A stretch of 64,000 bases of DNA from the NCBI RefSeq assembly GCF_954871325.1, contig NC_088776.1:48130569-48194568 (forward strand), read 5' to 3'. The notes under the pieces are model-generated. The model had not been told where the DNA came from and searched no databases. It saw only the letters and a list, made by a program, of their open reading frames with translations. Positions 34,635-59,081 of the stretch are shown piece after piece (the first letter of the stretch is position 1; the number at the start of each line of letters is the position of its first letter). Source of the stretch: Gordionus sp. m RMFG-2023 (taxonomy: Eukaryota; Nematomorpha; Gordioida; Chordodea; Parachordodidae). The position numbers and the translations under genes are program-made.

Positions 34635-36338
34635 TAGAGGTCTGCATTGGGCGGGGTTTCGGCCCACCCACACCCGCCCATCTAAGTGGGCGAGCGAATG
34701 GGCGGGTAAAATTTTTTTGAAAATGGGCAAGCGGGCGGGTGGGTTAAAAATTTTTGAAACTATGGGCGGACGGGTGGGTGGGCGGGTTAAGAAATTTAAA
34801 CAATGGGCTAGCGGGTTAAGGAAATTTAAAATTTTTATTCAAAAACAAACTAAAAAAAAATCATAATTAATTAAATGATCAATAATAATATTTCTTTTTT
34901 TATTGTACCAATCTTTTTTTTTAAGTGAAGAAAACTTTACTAGTTTTTTGACATCTTTATCTAATTTTTCCCACCATATATAATGTCTCGTAATGGATTT
35001 CATTGTTGTAATACCCGGATGTCCCGTATGCAATATATGCAAAACTCTTTTTTGAAGTGAGTACAGAATGATTAATTTGCCATTCCAAAATAAAATACCG
35101 TCATCATTTTCTATTTCATCTATTCTTGTTCTAAAAGCTTGTAATTCTGGTGCTTGATTTTGTATATTTGTACCATTTATTTTCTTAATAGAGTTAATGT
35201 GTCATAAGTAAGATTTCTTATATATTTCACACTTTTATTTTCACTTGTTATTCTACATTTTTCTTTATTGGGTTTCGCGATAAAGCATCTTCAATTATAT
35301 TATTAGCGCCATTCTTGTACATTATATTATAATCATATGCAAATTTATAAGCCCAACGTAATAATCTTTGGTTTGTTAATGAGCTCAAATCTCTGTTATT
35401 ACCGTATATCTTTATTAAAGGTTTGTGGTCTTCAAATTTTAAATTTTAGTCCCATATAGTTATGAGATTTTTCTACGCCGTTTCTTATTGCTTTTGCTTT
35501 TTTGTCTATTGTAGAATAATTCTTTTCAGCGTCTTGTAAAGTTCTTGAGGTGTAAGTTATTGGAAATTCGTTACAATTATCATATTTTTGCATGATACAG
35601 CTCCAAATCCTTGGTTAGATGCATCTGTTTCTAATATTAACTCGAAGTCTGGTTTATAAAACTGTATAGTATTTTGTTCTGTTACTATTCCGAATAGCAT
35701 GAAACGATTACGAAAATAGCACGGTATTTTATTTTGGAATGGCAGATTAATCTTCGTACTCACTTCAAAAAAGAGTTTTACAAATATTGCATACGGGACA
35801 TCCAGATCTCACTTGAGGAAGAAAATTTAGTTCAGACGGATATCATACTTTGGTGGAAACGACAAGAGATTTGCCAAAGATATCAAGATTAGCAAGAAAA
35901 ATATTATTGCTGGAAGGTTTTTAGAACAAAGTAGAACGTGTTTGTATCCAGAAACGTCGATTCATTATTATTTTTGCATTATAATTACATATAATATCAA
36001 TTTTATATTTATTTTATAAATATTCTATTTGATCAAATAAATTGTTCTTAATTAAAATTGAATATTTTTTTATGCTTAAATTAATTTCCTAAATTATAAA
36101 CTTTTTGTAGAGGTGTAATGCTCAAATATTTTTATTAGATGCTTAAAAAATTGAAAGAATGGTCATTATTAAATTTTATATGTGGACTTGGGTTAAAATT
36201 TTTTATAAATAATGGGCGGGCGGGTAAAAAATTTTAAACAAATGGGCGGGGCAAGCGGGTATATATTTTTTTGAAAACTTTGGGCGGTTTAAATTTTTTT
36301 GGCTTTTGGTCCAAAAACCCGCCCAATGCAGACCTCTA
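34635..36338. mobile_element. 1.7 kb hAT element with GGGCGGG subterminal repeats
   Basis: The left end TAGAGGTCTGCATTGGGCGG and right end CCGCCCAATGCAGACCTCTA are near-perfect inverted repeats. The flanks ATTTACTT (34627-34634) and ATTTACGT (36339-36346) are an 8-bp duplication with one mismatch. Both ends have many GGGCGGGTAAAATTTTT-like units (34640-34820 and 36210-36330). The interior is not transposase but a retroelement pol fragment. Non-autonomous. Confidence 0.92.
34839..35960 (-). mobile_element. Ty3/gypsy-like pol fragment inside the hAT element
   Basis: Fossil. On the - strand, an RNase H-like part (LILETDASNQGFGAV near 35640) precedes an integrase zinc-binding part (HILHTGHPGITTMKSITRHY, then IWWEKLDKDV, near 34980), in the order expected for Ty3/gypsy pol. 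A segment covering the integrase start (about 35005-35100) recurs in inverted orientation at about 35719-35815, so the fragment is rearranged. No LTRs seen. Broken, with several breaks. It lies wholly between the two arms of the hAT element. Confidence 0.8.
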
Positions 36339-39300
36339 ATTTACGTTATTCCTATTTGTTACAAAATATAATATTAAATTCATTTTATGATTGTTTTATT
36401 CAATAGGGGGAAAAAGAGTAGGAAAGAAATATAACATTTTATTTGGACCACGGGCCGGCTCTGCAGGACTCTTACTACCCTCTCCCTATATTCAGTCTTT
36501 TTTACTGCCAACAAAAATAAAAACTAAGTTCACTCAAAAATTATAAATAATTTATTTTATTGAACAGTTAAAGATAATTATAATTATATTATAAAATTCT
36601 TCGAAATTTAATCTAACATATTCCGAATAAATCCTCGATTATCGCATCATCTCTTTTTATTGATTTTAAGGCTCGCGTATCTGATTATTTGTCCTAGATT
36701 TGTAAAAGAAATAACGGGGCACTCCTAGTTGATTAAAAGGTTTAACGATTTAAAACGGATCACGATCATCATTTATTCTATATTTCGTTCTCTCATTAAG
36801 AGTTTTAAGACCCTTTTCTGCTTCTGCCGCATTACTAAAAATAGAAAAATGGGCACTCAAAAAAAGAGGATCTAGAAAAAATTAATAAATTTTAATTAAC
36901 TAATTTCATCACATTGCCCGTGCCCCTATTTATTTGGATTTCTTATCTAGGTAATATAGGTAATGAGAATCTTAACGAATAACGTAACATAACACGTTTG
37001 AAATTGAATTAATTTAATACTGCGATAAAAGAATTGAATTTTAATTATTTATTTTATTACATTACGAGACCCAAGGTATTGAAATGCAACATATTTACAT
37101 AAAATAAATATTACATTAATGATTTCAGGAAAATATTTGATACCATAAACCGATTCATATGATATAATATATTAAATTTAATATATAATTCTTCTTACTT
37201 ATTCTTATTTCACTTTTTTTTTTATAAAACACATTTATTTCATTTTCTTAAGTTTAAAAAAAAATATATAATGTTAAGAAATGAATAGTGCTTTAAGGAA
37301 ATTTAAATTTACATAAGAAATTAAAAATGGTTCTCATTGTTCAATTTTAAATATTGCATTTTTTATTTATTTTTTTAATATTAAATATTTTTTATAGAGT
37401 TTTTTTTATATGAGAGTTTTGAAGAAGAAAAAACAGGAGAATTATTTACATTTACAATAAAGATTATTATAAATCGTTTGAGCGTTAAATTTTTTGATCT
37501 TTAAAAACAAAATTTATATTCCCACTTCTCTATTATATTAAAAAAGAAAACTATGGTTTTAAAATTATTCTATAAATGAATTTCTTGAGCGATTCCGGAA
37601 ATCAACAAGACAAATTTTCGCACTCGAATAGATTTAATTTCTTAATTGGGTTATATCTTTATTATATATTAATATATAAAAATACACCGTGCTTGATTTA
37701 TAGACCTGCAAGAGACAAAAAATTTTTCCACCTTACCCTTAGGAAAAAAGAGCATTTTCCCGACATGACATAGTATTCGTTCAAAAGAATCGGATACGAT
37801 TGATTTATTTTTCGATTAGTATTCGTTTTTGAATATAGGCCTACTTACAATAATTAAAATATAGTTTATTTAATATATGCTTAAAATTTAATGATTTGTG
37901 AAATTTAATATATTTATTTTCTGGTTCATAAGAATACCAACTTGTCTTTCGCGTTAATTTTTTCCCACTATTATTTAATGATTTGACAAATTTCTATTAA
38001 TTCAGCAACTTGTTTCTATAAAACCGCATATTATTAATTTTACATATCGACCTATTTTTCCAGTTTGTGATTTTTTTGGTCAGACTTATCCGGTTCGACT
38101 TCTTGGATAGTCTGATCAGACCTCACCTATTAAAGCCCTGCAAGAAGGTAGGCTCGGGGTATGTATAGCCTAACATCTTAAATAAAATATCTGATAACCT
38201 GAAAAATATATAAATTTTATATTTACAATTACTTCATAATTTTTAAAAAAAATAGGAGATGGGGGGCGAATCGCTAAAAGCAGCCTTTATTTTTTGCAAC
38301 ACCGACTTCCACCAGCAAGCAGTGAGCAAAATTTTCATTATAATTAAGTGATTAGATATTAAAATGCGAATTTTTTTTAAAACGGTCATATGGGTTGACT
38401 CGGGCCGAAAAATCGATTTTGCAGGGCACGCTATCAACTATTATTTTTTTAAATAAGCTTTATACGACCTTAAAAAGTTGTGTCCTTATTCGGAAATTTT
38501 TTTTAAGATATGAAAAATTTTACGAACCAGTCCACCTGGTATATAATAATAAAAAAATTTCCTAGGAATGCGAATTTATAAAACCATTATGAGAAAAATA
38601 AAATTAATTTTTTTTGCTTTGAAAGATTAGGAACTTGTTTGACCCCATCAAACCCGGGTGAAAAATGTAAGATTAAGGGTTAGCACAACCGTTTTATTGT
38701 AAAATTCTTCTTTTCCTGTCCGAGCCCAAATATAATAGAAGACTAACGGCCCAGAGTGCGCGGTCCTAATTTAATTTAAATATATAAATAGAATAGGAAA
38801 TATATTTTTTGCCTAATGTTTTTTTCAATTTAATTATATAAATAGAATTAGGAAATATATTTTTGACTAATTTATTTTTCATCGGAAAATTAATTGCCTT
38901 TATGATTTTCTCCTCACCAGATATTATATATTTTTTCCCACTGAATGATGAAACTAATTAGATAAGTTAATATAATTAACAATTATTTCGAGTTTCGGAG
39001 CGAGCCAGGTAAATACTTTATTGATTATATTACGGGCCTGGCTTTGGCCTCCATGCAGTAGGACAGTGTGTTTTTAAATTCAAAATGATTTTCATGCAAG
39101 AGTTATATAAAAATTATTCTTTTTGAGATTACAAAATATAAGATTATTATCTCAAAATTAAATCCTATGATGTATATTTTAAAGGAAATTTTTTTCTTCT
39201 TTTTTTATTATCAAATTTAATATTAAAAAAACAATTGGATAAATTTTTAGATTTATAAATATTAAAAATATACATACCTTATCTATAAAGATAAAAAAAT

Positions 39301-40677
39301 ATTTAAAATTATCGTTTCTATAAATTGCCTCATTAATTCAGATTTTAAAAAGGTAATATACGGGTAATTATTAAAATTACATAATTTTTAAAAAAATATA
39401 AGATAAAATAAATACGATTTAAATTTAAAAAGCACGATAGATAGTATGTTATTATAAACAATTTTTTTAAAATAGGTAAAGAAATAATTTCATAATATAG
39501 GTAAACTATTTTTTTTTTAAATTTGAGCACCGTTCCTGAGGAGAGTCGAGATCAACATTTTTGCTCAAAATGAACAAGTGCCAAGTTTAATAAAGTAAAA
39601 TATTTTTTTTATAGCAGAATTTTTAAGATTATGCAGCCCACTCTTTCAAATTTTTAGAAGCCTATTAGACAAGTTTCACGGTCACTGTTAGCTCTACAAT
39701 TTTACGGAATATAAAATGATTGATTTTTATAAATAACAAATACTCTTGATAAATAAGAATTAAAAAATGTTTAAAACATAACCTTATTTTTTTTTACATT
39801 ATAATCAATGACACGACTAATTTACCTTTATATAATTCATAATATATTTTAATGACGTAATATAGTGGAACTGTCTAATTTGGGCAACTTATATAATTTG
39901 AATAAAGTTTTTTAAGTTCCAAAACAACAGTAAAAATATTATCAACTCTTAATCAATGGACCTTTTTAAATTTTAGAAAAAACCTTGGGACCGTCTAAGT
40001 ACTTGTTAAAGATTGACAAGTTTATACCTGTATTACATTTATTAAAAAAAAATTTTTTATCTTCTAACTTTAATAATATCATTTATTTATAATTTTATTA
40101 TCTTGAATTTTTTTAAAAAATATTTTTCTCAATTATAACAAAATAATATTTGTAAAAAAATGTTGAATAATATTCCTCCTGAAAAATGTAATGTCGAGGA
40201 AAATATAAATCACAATATAATTATGTCATGTTATTATTGTAAAAAAAAGGTTAATAGTTTTAGCTTGATAAAATAAATTTTTTAAATTTTGTTTTATATG
40301 AAAAAAATTTACATCTAATTTCTAATTTTTTTAGGTTAGATTTTTAGCTAAAAATTATGATGTCAATGTTATCAATCAGCTTCAAATATTCTTTCATTAG
40401 TAATTAATCGATATGATTTTTAAAAAAAGTCAAATGCAGTTTTATGGTGACCGACAAAATCTTATATTAGAGTATATAGTTATATCATGATTCACAGATT
40501 TATTCATTAAATGCTGTCATTGAAAGTTTTTATTCTTCCAATGTACACATCTTATCCGATTTAACATCTCGCAAGAAGAATCTCAAAAAAATAACATCTT
40601 ACTTCCAGCTTCAACCAAAATACTTATTCATTCTTAAAGCAAAGCTAAAAAATATTGTTTTTTATAAAAAGGAAAGA
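36339..40677. other. 4.3 kb gene-free region upstream of PAK4
   Basis: Intergenic DNA before PAK4, presumably including its promoter and 5' UTR. GC-richer patches at 38080-38160 (AGCCCTGCAAGAAGG), 38375-38430, 38640-38760 and 38995-39060 look like decayed subterminal MITE repeats. ATAGTGGAACTGTCTAATTT at about 39861 resembles a pogo/Tigger-type terminus but has no partner. No other gene seen. A distinct promoter motif could not be recognised. Confidence 0.35.
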
Positions 40678-52329
<11,652 letters not shown>

Positions 52330-53051
52330 TATAATCTCTAGAAAAATATCTTTATTTTTACATTGAATATTGAAAATCGTTTTTGTAAAGTACTATTTTT
52401 AATATCTAATATGAAAAACAAAATCTCCTTATAACACATTTATATTTTTTAAAGATATTTATTTAAAATTTTTTTTAATATTTTTTGATATAATATTGGA
52501 TTTTTTAAAAAAAATTGTATTTGATAAAATATTTTTTTATAGCCTTCTATAAAAACCCCAATCATAAATATTTTTTGAAAATATATTGAATTATATGATA
52601 TATTTGATAAAAGATTTACGAAAAAAATTCTGAGGATTTTTGTACAATATAAAGATAAAATATAAAGAATCGAGTAAATAAATTATAAAGCAAACAGGAG
52701 CAATAATTTTAATGATCATGCTAGGGCTAAAGTAGGCAAATAGAGTGTAGTTTTCAAATATCTGAAATGATCGTTGTTGTTGTTAATAGGATTACTTAAC
52801 TTAATCTACTTATAATACTTATTCAAGCATATAGGATTTTATTATAATTTTTATTTAGTGTTCCTTTTTTTCTGCTAACTTTAAAATAAATAAATTTTAT
52901 CAGATTTAAAGAATAATCTTTTATTTCTTTGTATACATTTTTTAATTTTTTAAAAAAATATTTAATCAAGGAAATAAAATTGGTAATAGAATAACCTAAA
53001 TTGTGTAAGTGAAATTAGGTGTATTTCCATTAGCAAACGATATACCGAATA
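52330..53051. other. PAK4 3' flank
   Basis: AT-rich 3' UTR/intergenic DNA with multiple AATAAA/ATTAAA-like words. No gene or repeat recognised. Confidence 0.4.
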
Positions 53052-53460
53052 CATACGCATACGCAGGAATTTGGTCTGGGGGGGGGATAATAAAATTTTT
53101 TAAGAAATATTATTGTTTTTTAAAAATATCAAGCATAAATTTATTAGGAATAATAACTATTTCTAATACACAATTTTAAATTAATGTGAATTATTAAAAA
53201 ATTAATGTAAAGAATCACTTAAATGACCCAAAATAAAAATTTGAATTTTTTTATCTTTAAAATTTATATATAAAGTATAAAAAATTTAAATGTTAGAAAT
53301 ATAAATTAATACACAAAAAGCTTAGGGAATAATTGTATTTTGTATGTTATATATTTACAATGTAAAATCCAATCTTCGTTAGGATTGAGCTAATTTTTCA
53401 ATTATCTCATCCTTGCTTGTTGTCAAATGTCTATGAATATTCAAAAGATCCAAACCTTTC

Positions 53461-53830
53461 AATCTACTTTCAAAAGTTGTACTTCTTGGTATGTTTTTCA
53501 GACGGACCGTATGGCCGGGCCCGAAATTTTTAAAAAAAACACCCGGGCTGAGCCTAAATTTAAAAAAAAAACATCTAGGCCTGGCCTGAAAATTTTTTTT
53601 AAAAAAATATCCTTGCCGGACTGTATATTTTAAAACAGCCTATATTTGAAATCGTTATTATTAGCTATAAAAATCAAAAATAAATATAATTTATAAAAAA
53701 ATCCGGGTCGGGCCTGAAAATTTTATTTAAAAAAAGGCTGGACCGGGCCTGAAAATTGAGCTTAGCCGTAAAAATCTTTAAAAAAATCCGGGTCGTGCCC
53801 TGCAAATGGTACTTCTGCAGGGCTCTGTTA
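53461..53830. repeat. GC-rich MITE-like repeat nested in the 2.1 kb hAT element
   Basis: Repeated units of the type GGGCCTGAAAATTTT / AAAATCCGGGTCGGGCC at 53510-53600 and 53700-53800. Right end CCCTGCAAATGGTACTTCTG; left end probably AGACGGACCGTATGGCCGGG. The ends pair imperfectly. Related words occur at 41214-41440. No coding. Confidence 0.6.
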
Positions 53831-54227
53831 TTCTTAAAAAAGAGAATGTTCTCTCATTAGTTTACTATAGGAAAGAGTTGCTAATATATATAAACCCTTT
53901 TAATACATTGGGAATGTAATCTAAAATGTGTTTGAAATAATGCAGAGCATCCATAGCATTTTTTGGGACTGTATCAACCATAGTTAATCTTATAAACATA
54001 GTTATTCAGCTAATAAGGCATCATAAGATACTTTAACATCTTCATGATAAAAATCCAACAAATATTTTTTTTCTATCACCATCTGAAAAAGGTTGGGAAG
54101 GCTTTTATGGAAATAATATTTGCAGATTGGTAAGTGCTGCATAATGAATTAAAAACCATTCATTTATTTGGTTTATAAATGTATTTGTATCTAAGATATA
54201 CTCTTCTACTGATCCTATATTAAAGTT

Positions 54228-54622
54228 TTAACTATGAGCTTGCCTTACTGCAAGTCGAGTGAGACAAATATTAAACACGTATAGCTCTGTTTTTGACTTA
54301 ACAATAACATATAAAACATGAAATTTTTCATAAACATTAGCCCTAATTTCCTTGAATTCTAATAAAATGCTCTCCGCTATTCTCATCTTCTTAATCAAGT
54401 CATCATGTTTTTGAAAAGTAATACATAAAATAGTTGTACATTCTAATGAGAAAAAAAAATTTGGAATAAGCATTGAATCCAATAATTTTCTTGCTTTTAA
54501 GGAAAAATTTCTTTCAGGCCATTGTGATATGTCAGTAATAGCAAATAATCGGCTCTTCTAACTCCATAAAAGCTGTTACTGCTTGATGGCGGAGACTTGA
54601 TCTCGTAGGACAAGGTTGCAAT
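54228..54622 (-). pseudogene. hAT transposase fragment (DUF4371-like middle region)
   Basis: The reverse strand reads LQPCPTRSSLRHQAVTAFME near 54560-54620, corresponding to the CPTRW...H.AV block. In another frame it continues DISQWPERNFSLKARKLLDS, then SLECTTILCITFQKHDDLIK to a stop at 54228. The conserved Trp of CPTRW is replaced, and at least one frameshift and a stop interrupt it. Belongs to the element 53052-55139. Confidence 0.75.
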
Positions 54623-55139
54623 TTCTTTCTCCCTGTTGGACAATTTCAGAATAATTATTAATTGACTAGAAATTTAAAAATGGTAGATAAATATTACGCC
54701 ACTAAAAATTTGAAAATAATAAGATAATATTACGCCGAAAAACTTGAAATCGAAATTAATTGATAAACTTAGTGATGAATGTGATAATAAATGTAATTAA
54801 ATATATAATTAATATGAGATAGGAATAAATATTAACAAATATAAATTAATATGTACTGTGTAAATTTAATTCAAAACATTTCCATATTTGTTAATTTAAT
54901 TGAAAATAAAATCATTTGACTTGTAAAAAGTTGTTAAAATAACATATTTTATATTCTTATCAATTTTTACAAGTTAAAATTTTTATTTACAAAAGAAATT
55001 AAAAAATATGGAAATGTTTAAATTAAATCTGCACAACACTCCAAACAAAAATATTTTTGAAAAATATATCCGGCATCAATTTTTTGGCTTGGGGGGAGGG
55101 GAAGGATTTACCCCCCCCCCCCCGCTGCGTACGCCAATG

Positions 55140-57576
55140 ACCGAATATATTTAAAAATAAATTAGAAAATCATAAAAAATTTAACAAACATTACGTTATA
55201 CAAACAAATATAACGGTTATGGAGGCTCTTCGTTATATTTACAAATAGGAAGAATCATAAGAGCATTATGCTATTTGTAACTGCCCGACTCTGATATTAG
55301 GAATATGTATATGAAATCTTCATTGGAATAAATGGTATATAGACAATTAAGTTATGGGAATAAACAAAAATGGAATGACATAATATTTCATCCTTCTCTC
55401 TAAATCTTATGCAAGCATGAATGAAGGCAGATTTATCTTAAAATAAAAAATATTGAAAATTTTATAGAGGTTACCTGCGATTTTAAAATAAGAGGAATTC
55501 ATGGTAAATGAGCCTCAATACTATATTCCATTCTCTGGGAATGCTTGCAAAAATATATAACCATCAGAGATATGTATTTCAATATTTTTTCACACCCGAC
55601 CTGGACACTCATGAAGATAAGAAAAATATTTACGCTCGGTCGAATTCAATTTTCTACAAATCCACTTATTCACCAAATAATATTTAACTACGACGTTTAA
55701 AAAATTGTTATTAACTTTACAAATCTTTTGTGAGTTAGAGATAAAAATCTAACCATTCGTTGACTAGACGGGGACATTAATTGAATTATTATTTTGATCT
55801 AGATTTTTTTGTTGATTTATTATTTTCTCTAAACAATATGTAAAATATGGTATATTTTTGATGGATACTTTTTGAGACATCATTGATTGTTGATCATTTT
55901 TGGGCGATTCATAAATTTTTGAAAAGCTCTGATTTCAAATACGAAATTAATATTTAAGCTAGAAATAAGAATAAATTCCATAATTTACTTGATGTTAATA
56001 TTTTAATATATAAGATAAAAAATTTATATTTTTGTTACTTTTTATTGATTTATAACTACCACCTGTATAATAACTTATGATTGGGTTATTTCATATCAAA
56101 TGAAAGGTGATTTTCGGTCGATTCCCTTTTTTTTAAAAAATATTTGATAAGCAAAAAAAGAAAGCTAAGAAATAGCCAAAATTTTCTTACTAATCATGAT
56201 CTGAACTGAAACGTTATTGGTTTAGTTCAGGTTTCGATAAAATAATGATTTAAGGTTCAGGTTCGGTATGTAATAAATAAAAATATTGATTCGAACCTCT
56301 AAAACCCGGGTTGAAAACTATATATTCAAAAATATTACATTTTGTTGTAATACTATATGTAAATAATTTATATATTGGATTGAATTTATCTCTAGGCATT
56401 ATAAACTAAAAAATGTGAAATGACAATATGCAAAGGTTTATAAAAATTGATTGATAGCAAGCTTTAAAACAATTCGGATATAAATTATTATTTTAGCAAT
56501 ATACTTGTAATAATTTTTACATTATTTTATAAGCAAAAAATAATGAGGGTAGAACCGATTCGCAGGCCTTTTAGTCGTTCGTATAGAAATTGATTTAAGT
56601 GTTCAGATTCGGCAAATATACCGGTTTAAAGGTTAGGATTAGATCCTGCTCCTAATATTTAGGTAAAAATGACGTATTTTCATCATTATGTGCTTTCATT
56701 CAATTAATCATATCCTAAAAACGAGTTAAAATGGCCTAAACTATTTAATTGTAAATAAGAAATTTAATATCAAAAAAAAAATTCCCAATCCCCGACCATT
56801 TTATTTATTATATAAGAATTACAAACGATTTTTTGGAAATAATACTATCTTAATTTTTATTGAAATGCGTTCAGCTTTATTCTAAAATCGTTAAAAATAA
56901 TTAAAAAAGTTAGTTTTATATGAAAAATCAATAAAGGTAAATGGGCCATTCCATGTCAACTCAATCATGATTCGACCGACCTCTTTAAAATTGTTAGAAA
57001 TTTCTGGAATTATTTGAATCGGTTAAAAAATGAGAAAACCGTTTATTTTTACTCGCTAGCACACCTGGATCTAGGGCTGGGAAATAATATTAAAAACCCA
57101 AGATTAAAAAAATATTAGATTGGTTCAGAATATTGATATTGGGTTTAAACAATATTTTCTTTTACTGGTATTGCTATTGGTTTATATTGGCATTGGTTTA
57201 ATTTCAAATTATTAATAAATTAAGAATAAAATAGCGATTTTTAAAAACCTTGTTTAAATAAATATGGAATAGTGATTTAAAAAATTCCTTAATTGTATTT
57301 TTAAATATATATATGGGAAAAAGCTATGAGGCAATATTGTTTTAGAGAACCGAAACTAGATATTTTTCCTGATTTCTTTTTAAATGATAATTTTGAATTC
57401 TAAAAAAGATATTTGCAAATTTATGATTTAATCAATAATTTATCACATAACGATACTCAGCTAGTCACAGTATCATTTTCAAACTTTTATTCCACACAAA
57501 ATATAAGAAAAAGAACAGTGCAAAGAATTAGTAATATTATATAAAGAAAATAAATATATATTTTTGAGATTCTTTT
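55140..57576. other. 2.4 kb without gene; candidate repeat at 56190-56650
   Basis: Mostly featureless AT-rich DNA. 56190-56330 (TTTAGTTCAGGTTTCG, AAGGTTCAGGTTCGG) and 56545-56650 (AACCGATTCGCAGGCC, GTGTTCAGATTCGG) look like the two ends of a degraded element with GTTCAGGTTCGG repeats. TAGGGCTGGGAAATAAT at 57071 is another hAT-like end without a partner. Confidence 0.4.
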
Positions 57577-57690
57577 GATCATCAAACTGTTTAGACACAG
57601 ATATGCTTGGATAGTAAGTTCATCTAGTGAACAACGTTGATCAGTTATAACATAACGCCCTCTGAAACCATCCTTTAAAAGTAAGTCGAG
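57577..57690 (-). pseudogene. hAT transposase extreme C-terminus
   Basis: The reverse strand encodes GFRGRYVITDQRCSLDELTI, then QAYLCLNSLM, matching the end of hAT dimerisation domains (LITDQRCSL...TIQA..CL.SW). The preceding residues do not match, so only this terminal block remains. Located 150 bp before the first 570-bp MITE. Confidence 0.75.
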
Positions 57691-57841
57691 GTTGCTGGAA
57701 TTGTCAGATAATCTTTGGCGATTATTGATAATATAGGATATATATTTCGGTGTATCTAAAGACATTCAGATTTTTTGGAATATGTATTTTTACCAAAAAT
57801 TGAAATTTTCATTTTTTGGCTATAAAATTATGGATTATGTG

Positions 57842-58417
57842 CAGCGTCTACATGACAAGATTTTTACTGGATGCAAACCCCCTTCAAAAATCTTTACCTA
57901 CCCCCCCCCACCCTAAAAAATTCCCACCGCTTTCGGCGTCTTTGTCTCTTTATTGTTATTTTCACCTATTTATTTATTGATACTATTTTCAAAGAATTTA
58001 TAAAGGATAACTTAAATTAATCTATCTCTACTACTACCAACTTTCGATATTTTGTGAATATTTTTTAGATAATAAATTCAATTAAAACCTCCATTATTTA
58101 CAATGAATTAATTATTATGGCATTATGAGTTTGCTAAAATATCTAAACCTTTTAAATTACATTTAAAAGGATAGTTTATTTGGAAAATAATGTGTATTAT
58201 TGTTTCCAATATATAGATTTGGTCGATGAATTGTATTATAATAATACTATAATAAAAGTATTAATTTTTACAGCATTAAATTTTTCCTATTTCATCTCAA
58301 AATTTAATAGATAACCCGCCAAAAAATTTATCCCACCCATTAAAGCAGCTTACCCCCTACCTCCTCAGAAAAATAGGATGCAAACTGTTCCTACCCCTCC
58401 CGCTCATGTAGACACTG
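57842..58417. mobile_element. 570-bp hAT MITE, CAGCGTCTACATGA family, copy A
   Basis: The left end CAGCGTCTACATGACAAG and right end GCTCATGTAGACACTG are inverted repeats. Flanks ATTATGTG and ATTACAAG are a decayed 8-bp duplication. It has C-rich patches near both ends (ACCCCCCCCCACCC at 57900; TACCCCCTACC at 58355). Same orientation and close similarity over full length to 59082-59649. Non-coding. Confidence 0.88.
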
Positions 58418-59081
58418 ATTACAAGGAACCTTATCCATAAATATAAGAAATAGATTTAGAACATTAAAAATGTTGAATTCCTTTTTTGTCTATTTCATTA
58501 TATTTATCTCTAAAATATATATTTATAATGCAACGATAGGAAAATGGCAAAATTGTGAAAAATATTACCATATTTTATACAAATATATATATATATATTA
58601 CTAGTATGGCCATTCATTCATTAAATGGATTTAGATGTGATACATACATAGAAGTAGGCTTAAGAGCCATTTTGTGATTATCACGTTGATTAAATAACAT
58701 TAATGTGCATTCATAATAATATATAAAGACAATTATCTGACGTGCAACCTTTAATTAATGAATCGCCAATCTAGTGTTATATTATATATCATTGATTTTA
58801 TAATATAGATAACTTACAACAGACTAAATAATGCATTAACAGTAAGTTTGTATGTATGTTAATGTAATGAGAATGAGAGATAATTTATGATGACAAACCA
58901 GATATTATTACACTAGAAAAGATTATTTAAATTTTGGCTGGAAATGAAAATGATAACAGATTAAAAATGGCAAAAAAATAAATTGCATTATATATTTAAA
59001 AGCTAAATAGAGATCCTAAGAATAATCCCGAAATAATTCAATTTCTCGAGCAAATTTATCGAATAACCTTATGATTACATC
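58418..59081. other. Spacer between the two 570-bp MITE copies
   Basis: AT-rich; includes an (AT)n microsatellite at about 58587-58602. No gene seen. Confidence 0.4.

Larger units (their letters stand above)
53052..55139 (-). mobile_element. 2.1 kb hAT element with G-tract ends and transposase relic
   Basis: The left end CATACGCATACGCAGGAATT and the right end, read inward as CATTGGCGTACGCAGCGGGG, are inverted repeats. They are flanked by a perfect 8-bp duplication ACCGAATA (53044-53051 and 55140-55147). G9 and C14 tracts sit just inside the two ends. The - strand holds hAT transposase remnants, and a separate GC-rich repeat (53461-53830) has inserted or evolved near the left end. Confidence 0.92.

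Noticed and set aside
34615-34866. 83-codon frame rich in Gly/Trp/Arg
   Set aside because: It is a translation of the GGGCGGG subterminal repeats of the hAT element.
39855-40030. pogo/Tigger-like terminus ATAGTGGAACTGTC
   Set aside because: Only one end, no TA duplication pair and no transposase seen.
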